Assembly (NCBI GenBank): GCA_930367205.1
Contig: OV884012.1
Span: forward strand, 47,761,239-47,825,238
Length of the DNA stretch: 64,000 nucleotides
Direction: 5' to 3'
DNA from: Acanthosoma haemorrhoidale
Taxonomy: Eukaryota; Arthropoda; Insecta; Hemiptera; Acanthosomatidae
A model generated the notes under the pieces. It worked only from the letters and a program-made list of their open reading frames with translations. It was not told where the DNA came from and searched no databases. The position numbers and the translations under genes are program-made. Positions 12,324 to 23,370 of the stretch are shown here, in pieces (the first letter of the stretch is position 1; the number at the start of each line of letters is the position of its first letter).

Positions 12324-13646
12324 TGGATTTTGTTTAACGGGGATAAGGTAGGAGACAAGATTTGTAAGAAGGGAAATGAGAGGGGTAATTAGGGTTCTGA
12401 ATTCTGTAAGGAATGATGTTAATAGGCTAGTGAGATCTGAAGAGCTTGGAGGTGAAGGAATTGCGAGATGTGTGGTTGAGGATGGGATTGGGTTTGCTGG
12501 TTGGCGGGATGAGCGGAATACTGGGGGAGATACTTGCGGACGAGAAGTGGGCAGTGCCTGTGACTGCTTTCTGTTCCGAACGGCATCAGCAAAAGAGACT
12601 GAAGGCCTTAAATTTCTGGTGGGGGCGCTTCTTGAGCTACCTGTTACTGGCTTCTCTTCTTCTGGCCGACGACGTTGCTCGCTCCTGGACTTGAGGATTC
12701 TATAGGCCTCACAGCCCTTGTAGTTGGCCGGATGGTCTTGCTGGCAGAGCACGCATACAGCAGGCGATTTTAGGGGCTTTTTGCACAATTCGCTTTTGTG
12801 CTGCCCACTACACTTTACACACCTAGGAGGGTGGTGGCAATACGATTTTGTGTGCCCATATGCCTGACAATTATGGCATTGGACGATGTCTCTATTGGGG
12901 TAAGGTTTTTCGACCTGTATTCTTGTGTAATACAGGGTTGTTAATTCATAAATTTTCTCCACGCCAGGTGTCCGCTCGAGATCTACAAAAAATAACGGTA
13001 ATGCCGTTTTGGTGGATTCGTTTTGTTGTGTGTCCTCACTTAAAACGTTGGTTATTTGCCGAACTTTGAACCCCAGAGCTGATAGTTCGTCTTCAATTTC
13101 ATCAGCTGGTGTGGTCGGGTGCAGATTTCTTATCACTACTCGAAGCGATCGTTCTTGTTTCAACTGGTATGTATGGAAGTCTGCATTGGTTTCTTCCAAA
13201 TACTTAATGATCGCTCGATAAGTATCCGGAGTGTCTGGGGAAATTTTTGTATCCCGAGAGCGATTGAGGCACGTATATTTTCCGGTACCTACAACTTTGC
13301 TCATTTGTGAGCATAATAGTTTGAAATTGCTAATATTCCTTACGAATATAGCAGGCGGCTTGGGCTGTGTTGGTGTTTGAATAACTTCCATGTCGTCAGG
13401 TTGGCTATTTCTCAGTACCTCGAAGCTATTCGGTGTGAAGAATGGAGATTCTGCTACAGTTTCTTCTTTTGAAGTGCTGGCAAGTGGTGGTAGATGTTCC
13501 ATAGAGCTGGCAGCAGATGAGTTTGTAGGGATGTTCCTATTTGAGCGTCTGGGTTTTCGCTTTACTGGCGACGTTGGTGGAGTTGGACCTAAGGACCTCG
13601 ATCTTTTCTTTTTATTTTGTGATATTATCTGCTGATAAAATCTCAT
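12321..13646 (-). CDS. ORF1 of copy A: gag-like nucleic-acid-binding protein
   Basis: An intact 441-residue frame starting MRFYQQIISQ. It would bind element RNA and form the ribonucleoprotein for retrotransposition. A basic stretch (about residues 11-38) is followed by a Ser/Pro-rich linker, a PRE_C2HC/RRM-like region (about 160-250, with RSLRVVIRNLHPTTP) and three zinc knuckles: C257-C260-H265-C270, C276-C279-H283-C288 and C298-C301-H305-C312. The C-terminus is Pro/Ser-rich and ends hydrophobic. This layout is typical of jockey-clade ORF1. Its TAA stop abuts the first codon of ORF2 with no spacer. Open frames on the opposite strand across this region are shadows. Confidence 0.92.
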   Translation of the reverse strand: MRFYQQIISQNKKKRSRSLGPTPPTSPVKRKPRRSNRNIPTNSSAASSMEHLPPLASTSKEETVAESPFFTPNSFEVLRNSQPDDMEVIQTPTQPKPPAIFVRNISNFKLLCSQMSKVVGTGKYTCLNRSRDTKISPDTPDTYRAIIKYLEETNADFHTYQLKQERSLRVVIRNLHPTTPADEIEDELSALGFKVRQITNVLSEDTQQNESTKTALPLFFVDLERTPGVEKIYELTTLYYTRIQVEKPYPNRDIVQCHNCQAYGHTKSYCHHPPRCVKCSGQHKSELCKKPLKSPAVCVLCQQDHPANYKGCEAYRILKSRSEQRRRPEEEKPVTGSSRSAPTRNLRPSVSFADAVRNRKQSQALPTSRPQVSPPVFRSSRQPANPIPSSTTHLAIPSPPSSSDLTSLLTSFLTEFRTLITPLISLLTNLVSYLIPVKQNP

Positions 13647-13670
13647 TTTGTCATTAGCTAAGATTTTTTC
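13647..13670 (-). promoter_or_regulatory. short 5' leader of copy A
   Basis: Only about 24 bases separate the target duplication from the ORF1 ATG. Copy D shows similar sequence for about 10 bases upstream of its ORF1 ATG and then diverges, so the real 5' end is probably close to the ATG. Jockey-clade elements normally carry an internal promoter near the 5' end; I cannot point to its elements here. Confidence 0.45.
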
Positions 13671-13680
13671 CTAGAATTCT
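13671..13680. repeat. target-site duplication, right of copy A
   Basis: CTAGAATTCT, identical to 9309-9318. It defines the 5' end of copy A. Confidence 0.85.
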
Positions 13681-15350
13681 AGAACTTTCCTTTTTTTTTT
13701 TCTGATTCGAAGCCATTTTATCTCTAACTAAGATTAACATTATATAATTTAAATGACAGTCACCCATAAAATTGTAATTGATGGCACGGGGAATCAAGTC
13801 CTTAGTTTCGAAGGCCCTTAAAGCCGACAGAAATTCATTTTTACTTTCTTATTTGAAAATGGAAAATCCATGACCAAACAGTAAGAGAAAAGCCGAAGTT
13901 GTATATAATACCCCTAGTGTTCCGTGTTCCTATATACAACCACTTGCTCAAGCTAAGCTATCAATAATGGTTTAGGTTCAAGATGCTTTGCTGAAAGCGG
14001 TCTTTACTTGATGTATACTACGTTCTCGTCTGAGCACCAACATTTCTTGCGAGCCCCTTGAACAAACACTCTTACAGTCTATTATGCAAATGAATCTGCC
14101 ACCCACATAACGTGAGACTCCATTAAGTTATATAACTACCACGACGTATCCACATATAATAAACAAACGGTCACTTCATACCCAGTATATTGTTGATAAA
14201 GCGTTACACTTGGTATTATGTGCTACAGTTAGCAGATGAAAATGGCAGCGTGAGCTGTTCATGCAGGCATAAAAATATATACAGTGGGTGTAGTGCTTTG
14301 AAAAAATCCTCTTTTTTTTGTAATTCTCTATAGTAAAATATAGGATTATAGTAAATATATAGGAAAATAAAATTAGTGTTGTACTTGGAGCATGTAAACA
14401 TTGAAAGAATTGTTGATCACATTGAGCTTTTATATTTATAAATAAAAAGTCAATAACATCTTTAAAAATATTGTTTCTAAAACATACAAAACCCTCATTC
14501 TCAGTTACAAAAAAAATCCTCAGTTTATTCAAACTTCTTAAAATTTAAATAGTTTCCTCAGGCTTGTTTTTGCTATTCGTATCTTTTTAGTACATGGAGT
14601 ATATTAGTTACCATTGGGAAGTAAGGCTGAAGACGAAAAGCCGAGCAGAGAGGTTGGAGCAGCAGTGAGATTCGCCAGCACTAACAAGGCGGTGGTCCCT
14701 CGGGAAGCCTGGGGGCTTGGACCTCGATAATTGCCCCCCCCCCTCCTGGAAATAAGTGGGACTGCGCCGCCAGCGAGGGATCGCCTAGCCTCCGCTCCCA
14801 ATTTGCTTCAATTTAACGGATTAGAATTACAGCTCACGTCCATTTTGTGAGCCTTAGGAGTGGTTAGTGGTAGTGGACCTTAGCACTAATTGTATAACCG
14901 AGGGACTGAGCGCCCACCCGCAGCCCAGAAGCCAGAGTACTGCCCCCTGATTCAGGGGTATGTGTCTCATGCGGAATCACAAGTCTGCCCTCCTCTGTAC
15001 TCAAACACCCTCAGAGGGAATCACGGCCGACTTATTCTGGGCCACGCAGCCTCCATGGAAGATTGCTTCGTTAGTGACGTATGCTCTAGAAAAGGCAAAA
15101 CTAACTGCTCGCTCTCACGTTTGAAACTCATTGACTATCAGCACTACATGTTCGGAATCGTTTGATGAGCAAGTGCTACAGATAGTTAGCATCTTTAGTT
15201 GCTATTAACGTTAAAAAAGATTCTATCGAAAAAGTCAATTCTGCAATCAACAGGCTAAGTTCATAATATGGTTTGATGCAGGCCTTAAGTATAGATATTT
15301 TTAAGCATCAAAAGCTTATCGACATGAAAAGTATAGATTTTTTTTTTTCA
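13681..15350. other. no recognised gene; contains a GC-rich patch
   Basis: Up to about 14580 the sequence is AT-rich with nothing recognisable; the 118-aa minus frame at 14176-14532 is Phe/Tyr/Ile-rich and probably spurious. From about 14600 to 15170 GC content rises sharply, with a run of ten C at 14734-14743 and open frames on both strands (14604-14801 - and 14890-15165 +). I recognise no domain in these. The patch could be a CpG-type regulatory region, an exon or a fragment of an unidentified element. Confidence 0.4.
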
Positions 15351-15768
15351 CTTTTAATTAATAATTTCACTCCACCACTCATCCCTATAATCCTCCTCGG
15401 AGACTAAAACGGTATTGGCCTCCTGACCTGATATATATTCGTGACAGTGGGATTCCTGGCAATACCCAGTTTCTCCAATCATGTCCTGAGCGTCTGTGGC
15501 TCTCGCGCTTTTGGTAAGCCTCCGCTGGCTCTTATCCAGTGACGCGGCTGACTTAGGAGCGTGGGGGACTTTCCAAGACTCGGCTTCCTCCTTCGCACGT
15601 GAGGGAGGTGAGAACCAACTTGGGGGCCCTCTGGGCTGTTTGTATATATAGTATGGATGAGCGAGCGAATGAAAAATGTAAATTGGTAATTACTTATAAC
15701 CCAATCCGGCAGATTGTAATTTTATCATAATAAAGTTGTTGTTAATCTAAAAAAAAACCTTTTAATTA
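15351..15768. repeat. target-site duplication pair around copy B
   Basis: CTTTTAATTA at 15351-15360 is repeated exactly at 15759-15768, bracketing copy B. Confidence 0.8.
15361..15758 (+). mobile_element. 5'-truncated jockey-like element, copy B (family 1)
   Basis: A 398-bp copy on the plus strand covering the last codons of ORF2 (the CCACTCATCCCTATAATCC block) and the whole 3' UTR, ending in AATAAAGTTGTTGTTAATCT plus a short A-run. It is flanked by a perfect 10-bp target duplication. The 5' truncation with an intact 3' end is typical of incomplete target-primed reverse transcription. Confidence 0.9.
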
Positions 15769-17514
15769 CTATACTTATTACAATTATGGTCCGAATTTTT
15801 TTGCGCTAGCTGTGTTGGGTCGTATATTGCAAGCTAGCTTATTGCAAATGTTTTAAATTGCTGAGTACCATCTGACGGATTTATTTATATCATTAATAAA
15901 TGACTTCGCCAACACAGAACTAAATACCAGACTCCTAACAAAGGACGCCAGTTCAATGACGTACTGCATTACGTAATTAATAAAGATACCCAACTTACCT
16001 TACATACAACTTCCTATGTTGCTATTTTAACTTAAATATCCTGGATGTAAAAGATAACATTTATGCTTGTAAAATAAAATAGTGGGTTGCCACCCCACAG
16101 TAATAAACAACAGCCTGTTCGAAGTTGGCTATTTATCATTCTCGATATGAGGGATATACATGTCAAAAAATTAAAACACTAAATTATCAATAATCAGTCT
16201 TTTCAAGTCCCCAATCTCCTTGCTCAAGGAAATATCGCGTTTTCCAATGAAAGTTCATATACACACAATCATCATTATTTTCCATTTAATTCTCCCGACG
16301 ATATCTTTTTCATGGCTAGTTAAATAAGCTTGTAGAGGAGAGTCTTTTAAAAAACTTTATTATGAATAACAATCAAAACACTGGTATATATACAAATATT
16401 AATCAGTTACAGCGTTAGAACATGCTTTAGTGAATGCTTAGGCCCAAGTGTGAGGGTGTCTTAGCCCTAAGCAGGTAGTAAAAAAGGGTATGATTTTAGG
16501 GTACAGGAAGGGGTTAAAAGACGAAAAAAAAGGAGACCTTAAGTCTCAACTGAGGTACACGTTTCTACTAAAAATGTAAGATATAATGAGCATTATATAA
16601 CTGGCTCTACACCGGCCCAAGACAACGCAGTCATCGCCTCTTAATTCTTCCGGTACTGTTCCATTTAAGCTACCCTGTTGGTTACCAAGCGTTTCTGATT
16701 TAGCTTCATACGTTGGGACAAAACCATCCTGTTGAGGGAATGAAGGTTTTTTTACTGCAAGATTCTTTGTCCACTGCTATATGCTTTGAGGCAGTCTCTG
16801 TAGTCGCCACTTTTCTAACCTATAGCTCATCTTATTTTCTTCATAAAATTCCTTAGTTTTCCCTTTTGGATGGAGCATCTCGTTTGCTCCCAGCTACGTC
16901 CAAGCTTATTCTTCATGGCTAGTATTCCAGAAATGTAAGCAAGCGTTTGGCGTTTCGTGATACATCTCTGACTTGAACTTTCATGCACTTGTGTAGTGTG
17001 TACTCCGGTAGGTTAATAATACGTGACTAATTCAGAATCTGAAATTATCCTAATTAACTTGCCTACGAATTATGCGTTGCTTTGAAGGGGCATTTTCAGC
17101 TGGTTTGAGAGAATGATACCATACCTTGCATGGTGATTATGATCTGTATCCCTACAATATCCAATTTACGAGAATTATAATTTCTTTGGGTGTTGAGGTT
17201 ATCGCAAGATGTATGATTTTGTGCTAACCCCAACATTAAGGTTTTGTTTGTATCTACCGTCTTGCTGCATGTTGAGTCAATAGCTGAGTGTCCTGCGAAC
17301 TGCTAGTGATTTTCTCATGCAGCAATGCTTCCTTTCTTATGCAACGCCCTATGTTCTTCTGCATGCTGATATCGATTTAACTAAAATTAAAATACTAAAA
17401 AATAGGTAATGTTAAAACGTAAAGTAACCCTTGATTTTTTAGATGATTAGTTGTAACGGAATTTTAGTTGGAATATATTTTTTGTTTGAATTTTTTTTTT
17501 TTTCTTAGCTCTTA
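15769..17514. other. no recognised gene
   Basis: No coding family identified. At 16353-16372 the plus strand reads AACTTTATTATGAATAACAATC, close to the reverse complement of the family 1 3' terminus. The following few hundred bases may therefore be the 3' UTR of a related minus-strand non-LTR element, but no ORF2 remnant supports this. Confidence 0.35.
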
Positions 17515-18095
17515 AATTTTAAAGATTATGGATAAGGGGAAAATAAAGGAATTTATTTTGGGTGAGTGGATCCTTTTACAAGGAGTACCTGTTAGGTAGT
17601 TAGGGAATTAAGGAGTGTGGGAAGCCTTGGCAGAGGTTGATTGTTGCGGTACAGTGGTGAGAGTCCACTGGTGGCTGGGCCTAGAGTCTCTCTAGGCATG
17701 TAGTGCAGTCTTATTTAGTTGGATAGCAGTGATGAGTGCCCGTCAGAGGCTTGTTGCTGGTTGGCCAAGGGCCGTAATGTCCACCATTTGGTCTGCTTTC
17801 CCAGGTCTAGAGAGTTGCCATCTGGCCGGTATTGGTGGGGGTGTCAGGTCTTGGAATAGGGGGTTTTGGCAATGTTTCATCATGTGATGGTGGGGACCTC
17901 GAACTTTTCGTGGATGTCAGGAGCCTTAATTTCACGAAAAGGGGTATGCCATAGTGCCGTGTGCAGGATGTTGGTCTGGAAGCTCTTGAGTCTAGTTATG
18001 GTGCTGGTGTGGAGAAAACCGAAAAGCGGAGTTCCAAACAGCAGTGCTGGCCTCAGGGATATAGCCGGACTTGTGATGAAATTAAATGACCCCAT
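17515..18095 (-). mobile_element. LINE fragment, family 2 (RT C-terminal tail)
   Basis: Minus-strand remnant of a second non-LTR family. The reading frame at 18098-17880 contains RPALLFGTPLFGFLHTST and FQTNILHTALWHTPF, the conserved C-terminal tail downstream of LINE reverse transcriptase. The 3' region (PARWQLSRPGKADQMVDI, then a UTR with a TCTAGGC block and an AATAAA signal near 17540) matches the second copy at 24195-24810. Relative to that copy it lacks about 33 bases after the ISLR residues and has a stop shortly after PTIT. The 5' part of ORF2 is absent. Confidence 0.8.
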
Positions 18096-19366
18096 CAATA
18101 AATAAAACGACCAATATATAATTCAAACGGGAGTATGTATTGTATATATTAGTTAATGTCAAGAAAGATTATCACCGATCAGCACAAATTACTCAATGAC
18201 TGCAGAATAATTTCGATTTATATTTTGGTTGATTGTGATCAAGTAAAGTTTTGTGGCTGGGCTATAATAGAGATAATCGTTTATCCTTTACAGCGTACTC
18301 AAATTTGATATTATTCATGTACTTACATGAGATATTTACAAGATGAAATCGCGCCATAAAAGTCTATATAGCCCTTGTTTATGACATCCATCGCATTGAT
18401 GCTCAGAATGGGGTCATCGATTCAGAAGACAGTTACAGCCTCCATGAAAAGTTATAATGACGCAGTTTTAGAACACGCCATCCCTAACAAATCGTATATA
18501 ATCTGCGATAGTACAGTCTCGGGGGGGGGGGGGTATTATTAGCAGATAGGACAGCAGAGGAGGTGGAGGAGGAGGCGGAGAAAAATGGCCCTGATGGAAT
18601 GGCCTCTGTGGGACCGGAGATATTTATGAAGTAGTGAGATTAATCAATTAACGGCTTTGGAGGATGATAGTAAATGGATTATTGACTAATAGTTCACCGG
18701 CACAAACACAGCAATTTGCTACCTTTCATTACTGCGGCACAGTAATTGAACTGTCAAGTCTAATTCGAGATTCAATAATGCACAGTAATTATATTTCCCC
18801 GATCGTTTCCGTAGTCTATTGGTTAACAGCCAGACTTACGATTGTGCAGCCCAGGTTCAATCCCTGGCCCACCGAAGGATTTATTTTTTGCGAGTTGGGA
18901 CTAATAATAAACTCCTGAATTCGGTACATAAAACCGACTTTAAGCTTGAGACAGAACATCTAGCACTTCCCTAACACATCAGAGTAGGGATGACCAATTG
19001 TCGGTAGTGCCTTACTATCAATTGTCCCGATTATATCAACTTCGTACAATCGATGCAATTAATCATAACATTAGAGATATCTAAACGCCATTTCAAAAAC
19101 CTTAATTGAAGACTGCAACGACATAGTGCTGCTGCTGTTCCCCCCTGTGGTTAGAATTGGGCTTAGAGCCCGAATCCACGGTAAAAATCCTCAAAATACA
19201 CGTTTTTACGATATTTATCTTCTTGTATAAGTGAATCCTTAAAAATTAATAAAAATATTTTCAATAAATAAAATTGAAACAGCATTGATTTCTTTCCTAA
19301 AATAAATTTAAAAAAAGATATACGTCGTTTTTGTCTAATTGATTGAATTTACATTTCAAATTGAAA
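18096..19366. other. no recognised gene; G-run and tRNA-like sequence
   Basis: This stretch contains a run of 13 G at 18521-18533, a short purine-rich GGAGG repeat patch near 18557-18581, and a tRNA-Val-like sequence listed separately. I see no coding region. Confidence 0.5.
18805..18875 (+). repeat. tRNA-Val-like pseudogene or SINE head
   Basis: The sequence opens with GTTTCCGTAGTCTATTGGTTA, very close to the 5' half of animal tRNA-Val. A perfect 5-bp T-stem (CCAGG/CCTGG, 18851-18855 with 18863-18867) encloses a TTCAATC loop. A box at 18812-18827 and B box GGTTCAATCCC at 18854-18864 have normal spacing. The 3' acceptor strand (CCCACCG) no longer pairs with the 5' strand and the anticodon arm is not well formed. 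A functional tRNA gene is therefore unlikely; a tRNA-derived SINE or tRNA pseudogene fits better. Confidence 0.55.
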
Positions 19367-19373
19367 CTTATAA

Positions 19374-21335
19374 TTTTTTTTATAATATAAACAACTTTAT
19401 TATGATAAAATTACAATCTGCCTTATTTAATACTTAATAGGCAATAAGTAATTGAGATAAATGTTCTCATTCATACTATATTTACTATTCATCATTCACT
19501 CGCTCATTCATACAATATTTACAAACAGTTCAGGGGGCTCCCAAGTCTAAATGTGAAAGAGGAAGCGGAATCTTCGGAAGTCCCCCACGCTCCTCCGACA
19601 GCCGCGTCGCCGGATGCGAGCCAGTGGAGGCGGACGAAGAGCGCGAGAGCCACATACGCTCAGGACATGATTAGAGAAACTGGCCTTTGCCCTCCCACTG
19701 TCATGCATTTATAGCAGGCCATTAACTTTTCAGTCTCCGAGGAGGATTATAGGGATGAGTGGAGCTGTGCAATGACTGTGCTTTTATGCTACGGGATAGG
19801 TTGCTATGGAATTTCATGAACTTGGAAGGGATGAGTACAAGAACGTATAGTATATTAAGATCGTTATGAAGTGTTTTGTTGCTGACGTAATAAGGGGCAT
19901 TTACTATTGGACTTTTGATTGAAAGGATTGAATACTGTTGATGTTCGACTTTTTTGCTGTCCCCTATAGCTCTATTCCGTGTCTCCAGATTGGCTTAAGT
20001 ATAACCTTGTACATTAGGAATTTATATTCTATTGAGAGATGGGATGTCCTTTGAAGTAGTCTGTACAGTTGTCCAAAGTGACTGTTATTTCTTCTCTTTT
20101 TAGCCACGTGTGTGGGTGCCATGTCAGTCGTTTGTCGAGATGGAAGCCTAAGTACCCTACTGTCTCGGATACAGGGAGAGATATGGTATTAAACTATTGG
20201 GCAAGACTTGCGACGGAGGTGAAGGTAATATGGGAACATTTTGCTTCATTAACTTAGATCCGCCATTGGTTGCACCAATACTTGATCTCATCAAAGTGTT
20301 TTTGAAGGTTATGGGATACTATATCGGGGTCTGAGTGGGATGACAAGACTCCATCTTCAAATGTTGCCAAGAAGGTATTGGGGGTACAGGGGACATCTGC
20401 GGTGTATAAGTGATAGAGGATGGGACCCAGGACTCTGCCCTTTGGAACTCCTGCTTTTATGGGATAGCAGTGTGAAGGGTAGGACTTTAGAATTAGCAAA
20501 ATGGCCTCTGGTAAATATCTTTTGAGCTTATAAAGCAAATCTACGTGCCAAACCCTGTCAAAAGCTTGACCTATGTCCAGAAATGCAGCAGTGCAATACT
20601 GTTTGGATTCAAGAGCTGAGAAAATGTGATCAACAACGCAAAGGCTTTGTTTAGTAGTGGAATGGCCTTGACGGAAACCAAACTGGTGTATAGGAAAATG
20701 GTTATTGGATTCAACAATTGGAAGTAGACGTTTAAATCGGAGTTTCTCAAATATTTTTGAGAGGATAGGGAGTAAGCTAATTAGGCGATGAGATGAGGCG
20801 TCAATGGGTGGTTTACCGGGTTTGGCGAATAGGACAATAATGGAATTTTTCCAGAGGAGAGGAAAGTGCGTCGTTCGGATAATGCTATTATATGTGTAGG
20901 TTAGGAAGATTATGGGTTTAGGACGAAGTTGTCTGAGAATTTGAGGAGTAAGGAGATCATATCCAGGGGATTTTCGGTAAGGTAAATTTTTCAGAAAGTA
21001 TTTAACCTCAGAGGGGTTAACGGCTTTTGGTGGCAGTGAGAGAGGTATAGGTAAAGTGAGGAAATCTTCAACATTTTTGCTGTGAGTATGGTTTTGATGA
21101 GAAAGGTGAGGTGTGAAAGTATGGGAATCCACGGCGAATTCTTCCGAGCTATCTCCATCCGAAGCCTCCCAGGACCCATCATCACGACGGAGTGGATGTG
21201 AAACAGGGTAATTTTTTAGGATTTTTTTTTAGTTACATTTCACAGAGAGTTATCGCTGGTGGACAGAGAGGAGAATTGGGAATTGAAAGAATCGGAATGG
21301 AAGGACGCCCATTGCCGCTTTACCAATCTACAGTT
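19374..21335 (-). mobile_element. 5'-truncated jockey-like element, copy C (family 1)
   Basis: About 1.96 kb on the minus strand, from the linker between endonuclease and RT to the family 3' end. It is bracketed by CTTATAA at 19367-19373 and 21336-21342, a likely target duplication that may extend one or two bases with a mismatch. The 3' end reads CATAATAAAGTTGTTTATATTAT. Several small deletions distinguish it from copy A, for example in the 3' UTR, in the AGVPxG region and in FADD. Confidence 0.88.
19740..21335 (-). pseudogene. ORF2 remnant of copy C (reverse transcriptase)
   Basis: A 292-codon open stretch (21132-20254) carries most of the RT: NPSEVKYFLKNLPYRKSPGY, PISLLPI-type context changed to LISLLPI, AAFLDIGQAFDRVWH (motif A), AGVPKGRVLGPILYHLY (motif B, Q and S replaced) and a damaged motif C (the FADD region reads FEDG). 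It stops at a TAA after NQWRI, where copy A continues. Endonuclease and ORF1 are absent. At the site where copy A has a premature TAG this copy has a lysine codon, which helps to interpret copy A. Confidence 0.85.
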
Positions 21336-21342
21336 CTTATAA

Positions 21343-23370
21343 ATTACAGTGTAAAAACATTTTATTTTTGTTTTTTGCAAATAAAATTCGTTTTATTAAA
21401 ATTTAAAACATGTTATTTTTCACTTTTAATTTCACATGTTATATATTCAAGTTTAGTAAGACCTCAAGAACGAAAAATGTTTTTTTAATTTAATACAAAA
21501 AGGTAATCACTTTGAAGAAAGTAGGGTAGCATATTTGGGTTAGATAAAAAGTTAAAGTCAAAGTAAAGAAATTTCGCGGAATATTTTTACTTTTTTTTCC
21601 AAAGAACCAACGAAAGTTGACTGTGAAACTGAATGAGTGGGAGGGGGGCTGGGTGTTAGGCATGAGGGTGCTCTTAAAACGTTCGATTGTTTGAAAAAAT
21701 AATCCATTGACAATCGATTGTGTTAATTGGCAATCAGTCATCCCTACCAAAGTGCCGACTGCAGCACTACCCTTATAACAGCTCGTTTTCTTACTTGAAG
21801 AAGTGTTACACGATGGATTTAATTTAATTATAGTTAGAGCTCTTCGTATGTAATATTTATTCAATTGTACATAAATTTAATCGAAATTAAATAGGATATT
21901 CCACGAAACAACATTACTTAATGTCTTTGAAGAGTTATAGTTATCACATGGTACTTATTAGTCTAAAGTTGAGAATAATAAGTTATGTTTTAGAAATTAA
22001 CGCTGTTATTACAAGTTATATAAGTGACATAAAATCATAATATGATTTGTTTTTTACATTAGTGTTATTGCTTACAAAAATTCGCCAATTGGGATTGAAA
22101 GTGACTAAGAGATACTAAAAAGTAAGTATGGATAGGTGACTTTTCTGGCTTTTACATTGCGACTATCTTTAACTAGCATTATTAAGAGTGAGAAGCGAGA
22201 GACCAATCTGAAAGTTGCAAGCCGTCAGGTACAACTTTTCCCTGCTCTGTAAGCCCAAAGGAAAACTATTAAAAATTTGTCATGAAAAACTTTGAATTGG
22301 CATGTTAAAACTGTCTAACTAGGAATATATTTTCATTACAATTTCCGGATGTAATACTTAGAATAATTGTATTAAATTCAACATTTATCTGCCCGATTTT
22401 TTAAAATTATGTCTGCTACAAGTAAATGGGGACATCCACCTCATATTCCGTCGTTGACACTTAAGCGTGGTTAGCTATGCATGTGAATTTTCAGAATCTA
22501 TTCATTTTCTATCATAGGTAATCTATGACCTATAAACCTATGAGCGAATTCGGGAGCATGGATTTCGGCCCGAGTAACGGTTAATTACTTGATTTATTAA
22601 AGTATTGAACTGCTCGGCGAATAAGCGGCTTCAAACTGTTGCCTCTAACTTTTAGGAGTTGGCGGTAAATGTAGTTAAGAAACTGATGCCAATGGAACAA
22701 GCCATCAATGGATGGTTAAATCACTGTATTATTTGGCTGATCCGGCAAGCACACTAAGCTGACGCGGGCTAGCCAAGCTGTTACCAAGCACGGGAGGCCG
22801 TGTACTGCACTATTTCATACAGGCACGTCGTTATCAGTCTGTTACCGAACATGGACGTTTCATACAGCGTTTGTATATGTCTGTTCATGCATAAGTGGAT
22901 GAAATTTTCAATTCATCGTAACGGGGCCAAGCTTGAACATAAACATTAAAACATTCAGACAAAATTTAAGGTATACATTTAAATCAGACTAATGGAATAC
23001 TCATTGTAACAATGAGTTTCGTAGAATCCAAAATCTTGACCATGTGGTCAGTCATTGGTAACTATTAGCCAAAGAAATACTATACCGACAGGGTCTGGAC
23101 TAGGTCCCGGGACCTCCCACTATCAACTGAGCTACTCTGTCCAAGTTCCCATAGTCAGAGGGTTTATTGTTATTATGTTAATAATCATTAATTATGGTAT
23201 CGAACCACTACATTTTATCAAATGTTGTATAGAATGCATGCTCAGTTCAATTTGTTTACAATTAATGTGGTTTGAACTTAACTTATATTTTTAACTTAAT
23301 TTATATTCCTAACCGATTGTATATCAGAAAACTACTACCCAGAATATTAGTAATCCTTTTATGTGTTATT
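21343..23370. other. no recognised gene
   Basis: About 2 kb of mainly AT-rich sequence. The 124-aa minus frame 21864-21490 has no recognisable domain. A region of more balanced composition (about 22540-22900) contains no family I can name. A tRNA-like A box lies at 23121-23134 (minus), listed separately. Confidence 0.45.
23088..23158 (-). repeat. tRNA-derived SINE-like head
   Basis: On the minus strand the sequence reads ACAGAGTAGCTCAGTTGATAG (plus 23121-23140), an excellent tRNA D-arm/A-box match, followed by GGGAGGTCCCGGGACCTAGTCC where a T-arm with GGTTCGAATCC would be expected. The second half is scrambled, so this is a decayed tRNA-derived repeat rather than a tRNA gene. Confidence 0.4.

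Larger units (their letters stand above)
9319..13670 (-). mobile_element. full-length jockey-like non-LTR retrotransposon, copy A (family 1)
   Basis: A 4.35-kb element bounded by the duplicated target CTAGAATTCT. Read on the minus strand it has about 24 bases of 5' leader, ORF1 (gag-like, 441 aa), ORF2 (endonuclease plus reverse transcriptase) and a 3' UTR of about 327 bases. The end carries AATAAAG followed by a short TTAACAGTAACAGTAAC-type tail rather than a pure poly-A. Gene order, PRE_C2HC-like gag with CCHC knuckles, AP-type endonuclease and RT motifs place it in the jockey clade of arthropod LINEs. ORF2 is broken, so this copy cannot be autonomous as read. Seven further copies lie in the window. 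Confidence 0.93.

Noticed and set aside
12376..13635. Several plus-strand open frames across the ORF1 region
   Set aside because: They are antisense shadows of the intact gag-like ORF1, which has clear zinc knuckles on the minus strand.
14176..14532. 118-codon minus frame
   Set aside because: Its Phe/Ile/Tyr-rich composition follows from AT-rich DNA and no domain is recognisable.
18521..18533. Run of 13 G as a G-quadruplex
   Set aside because: It is a single homopolymer without the four separated G-tracts of a standard quadruplex; mononucleotide slippage or an assembly error is the simpler reading.
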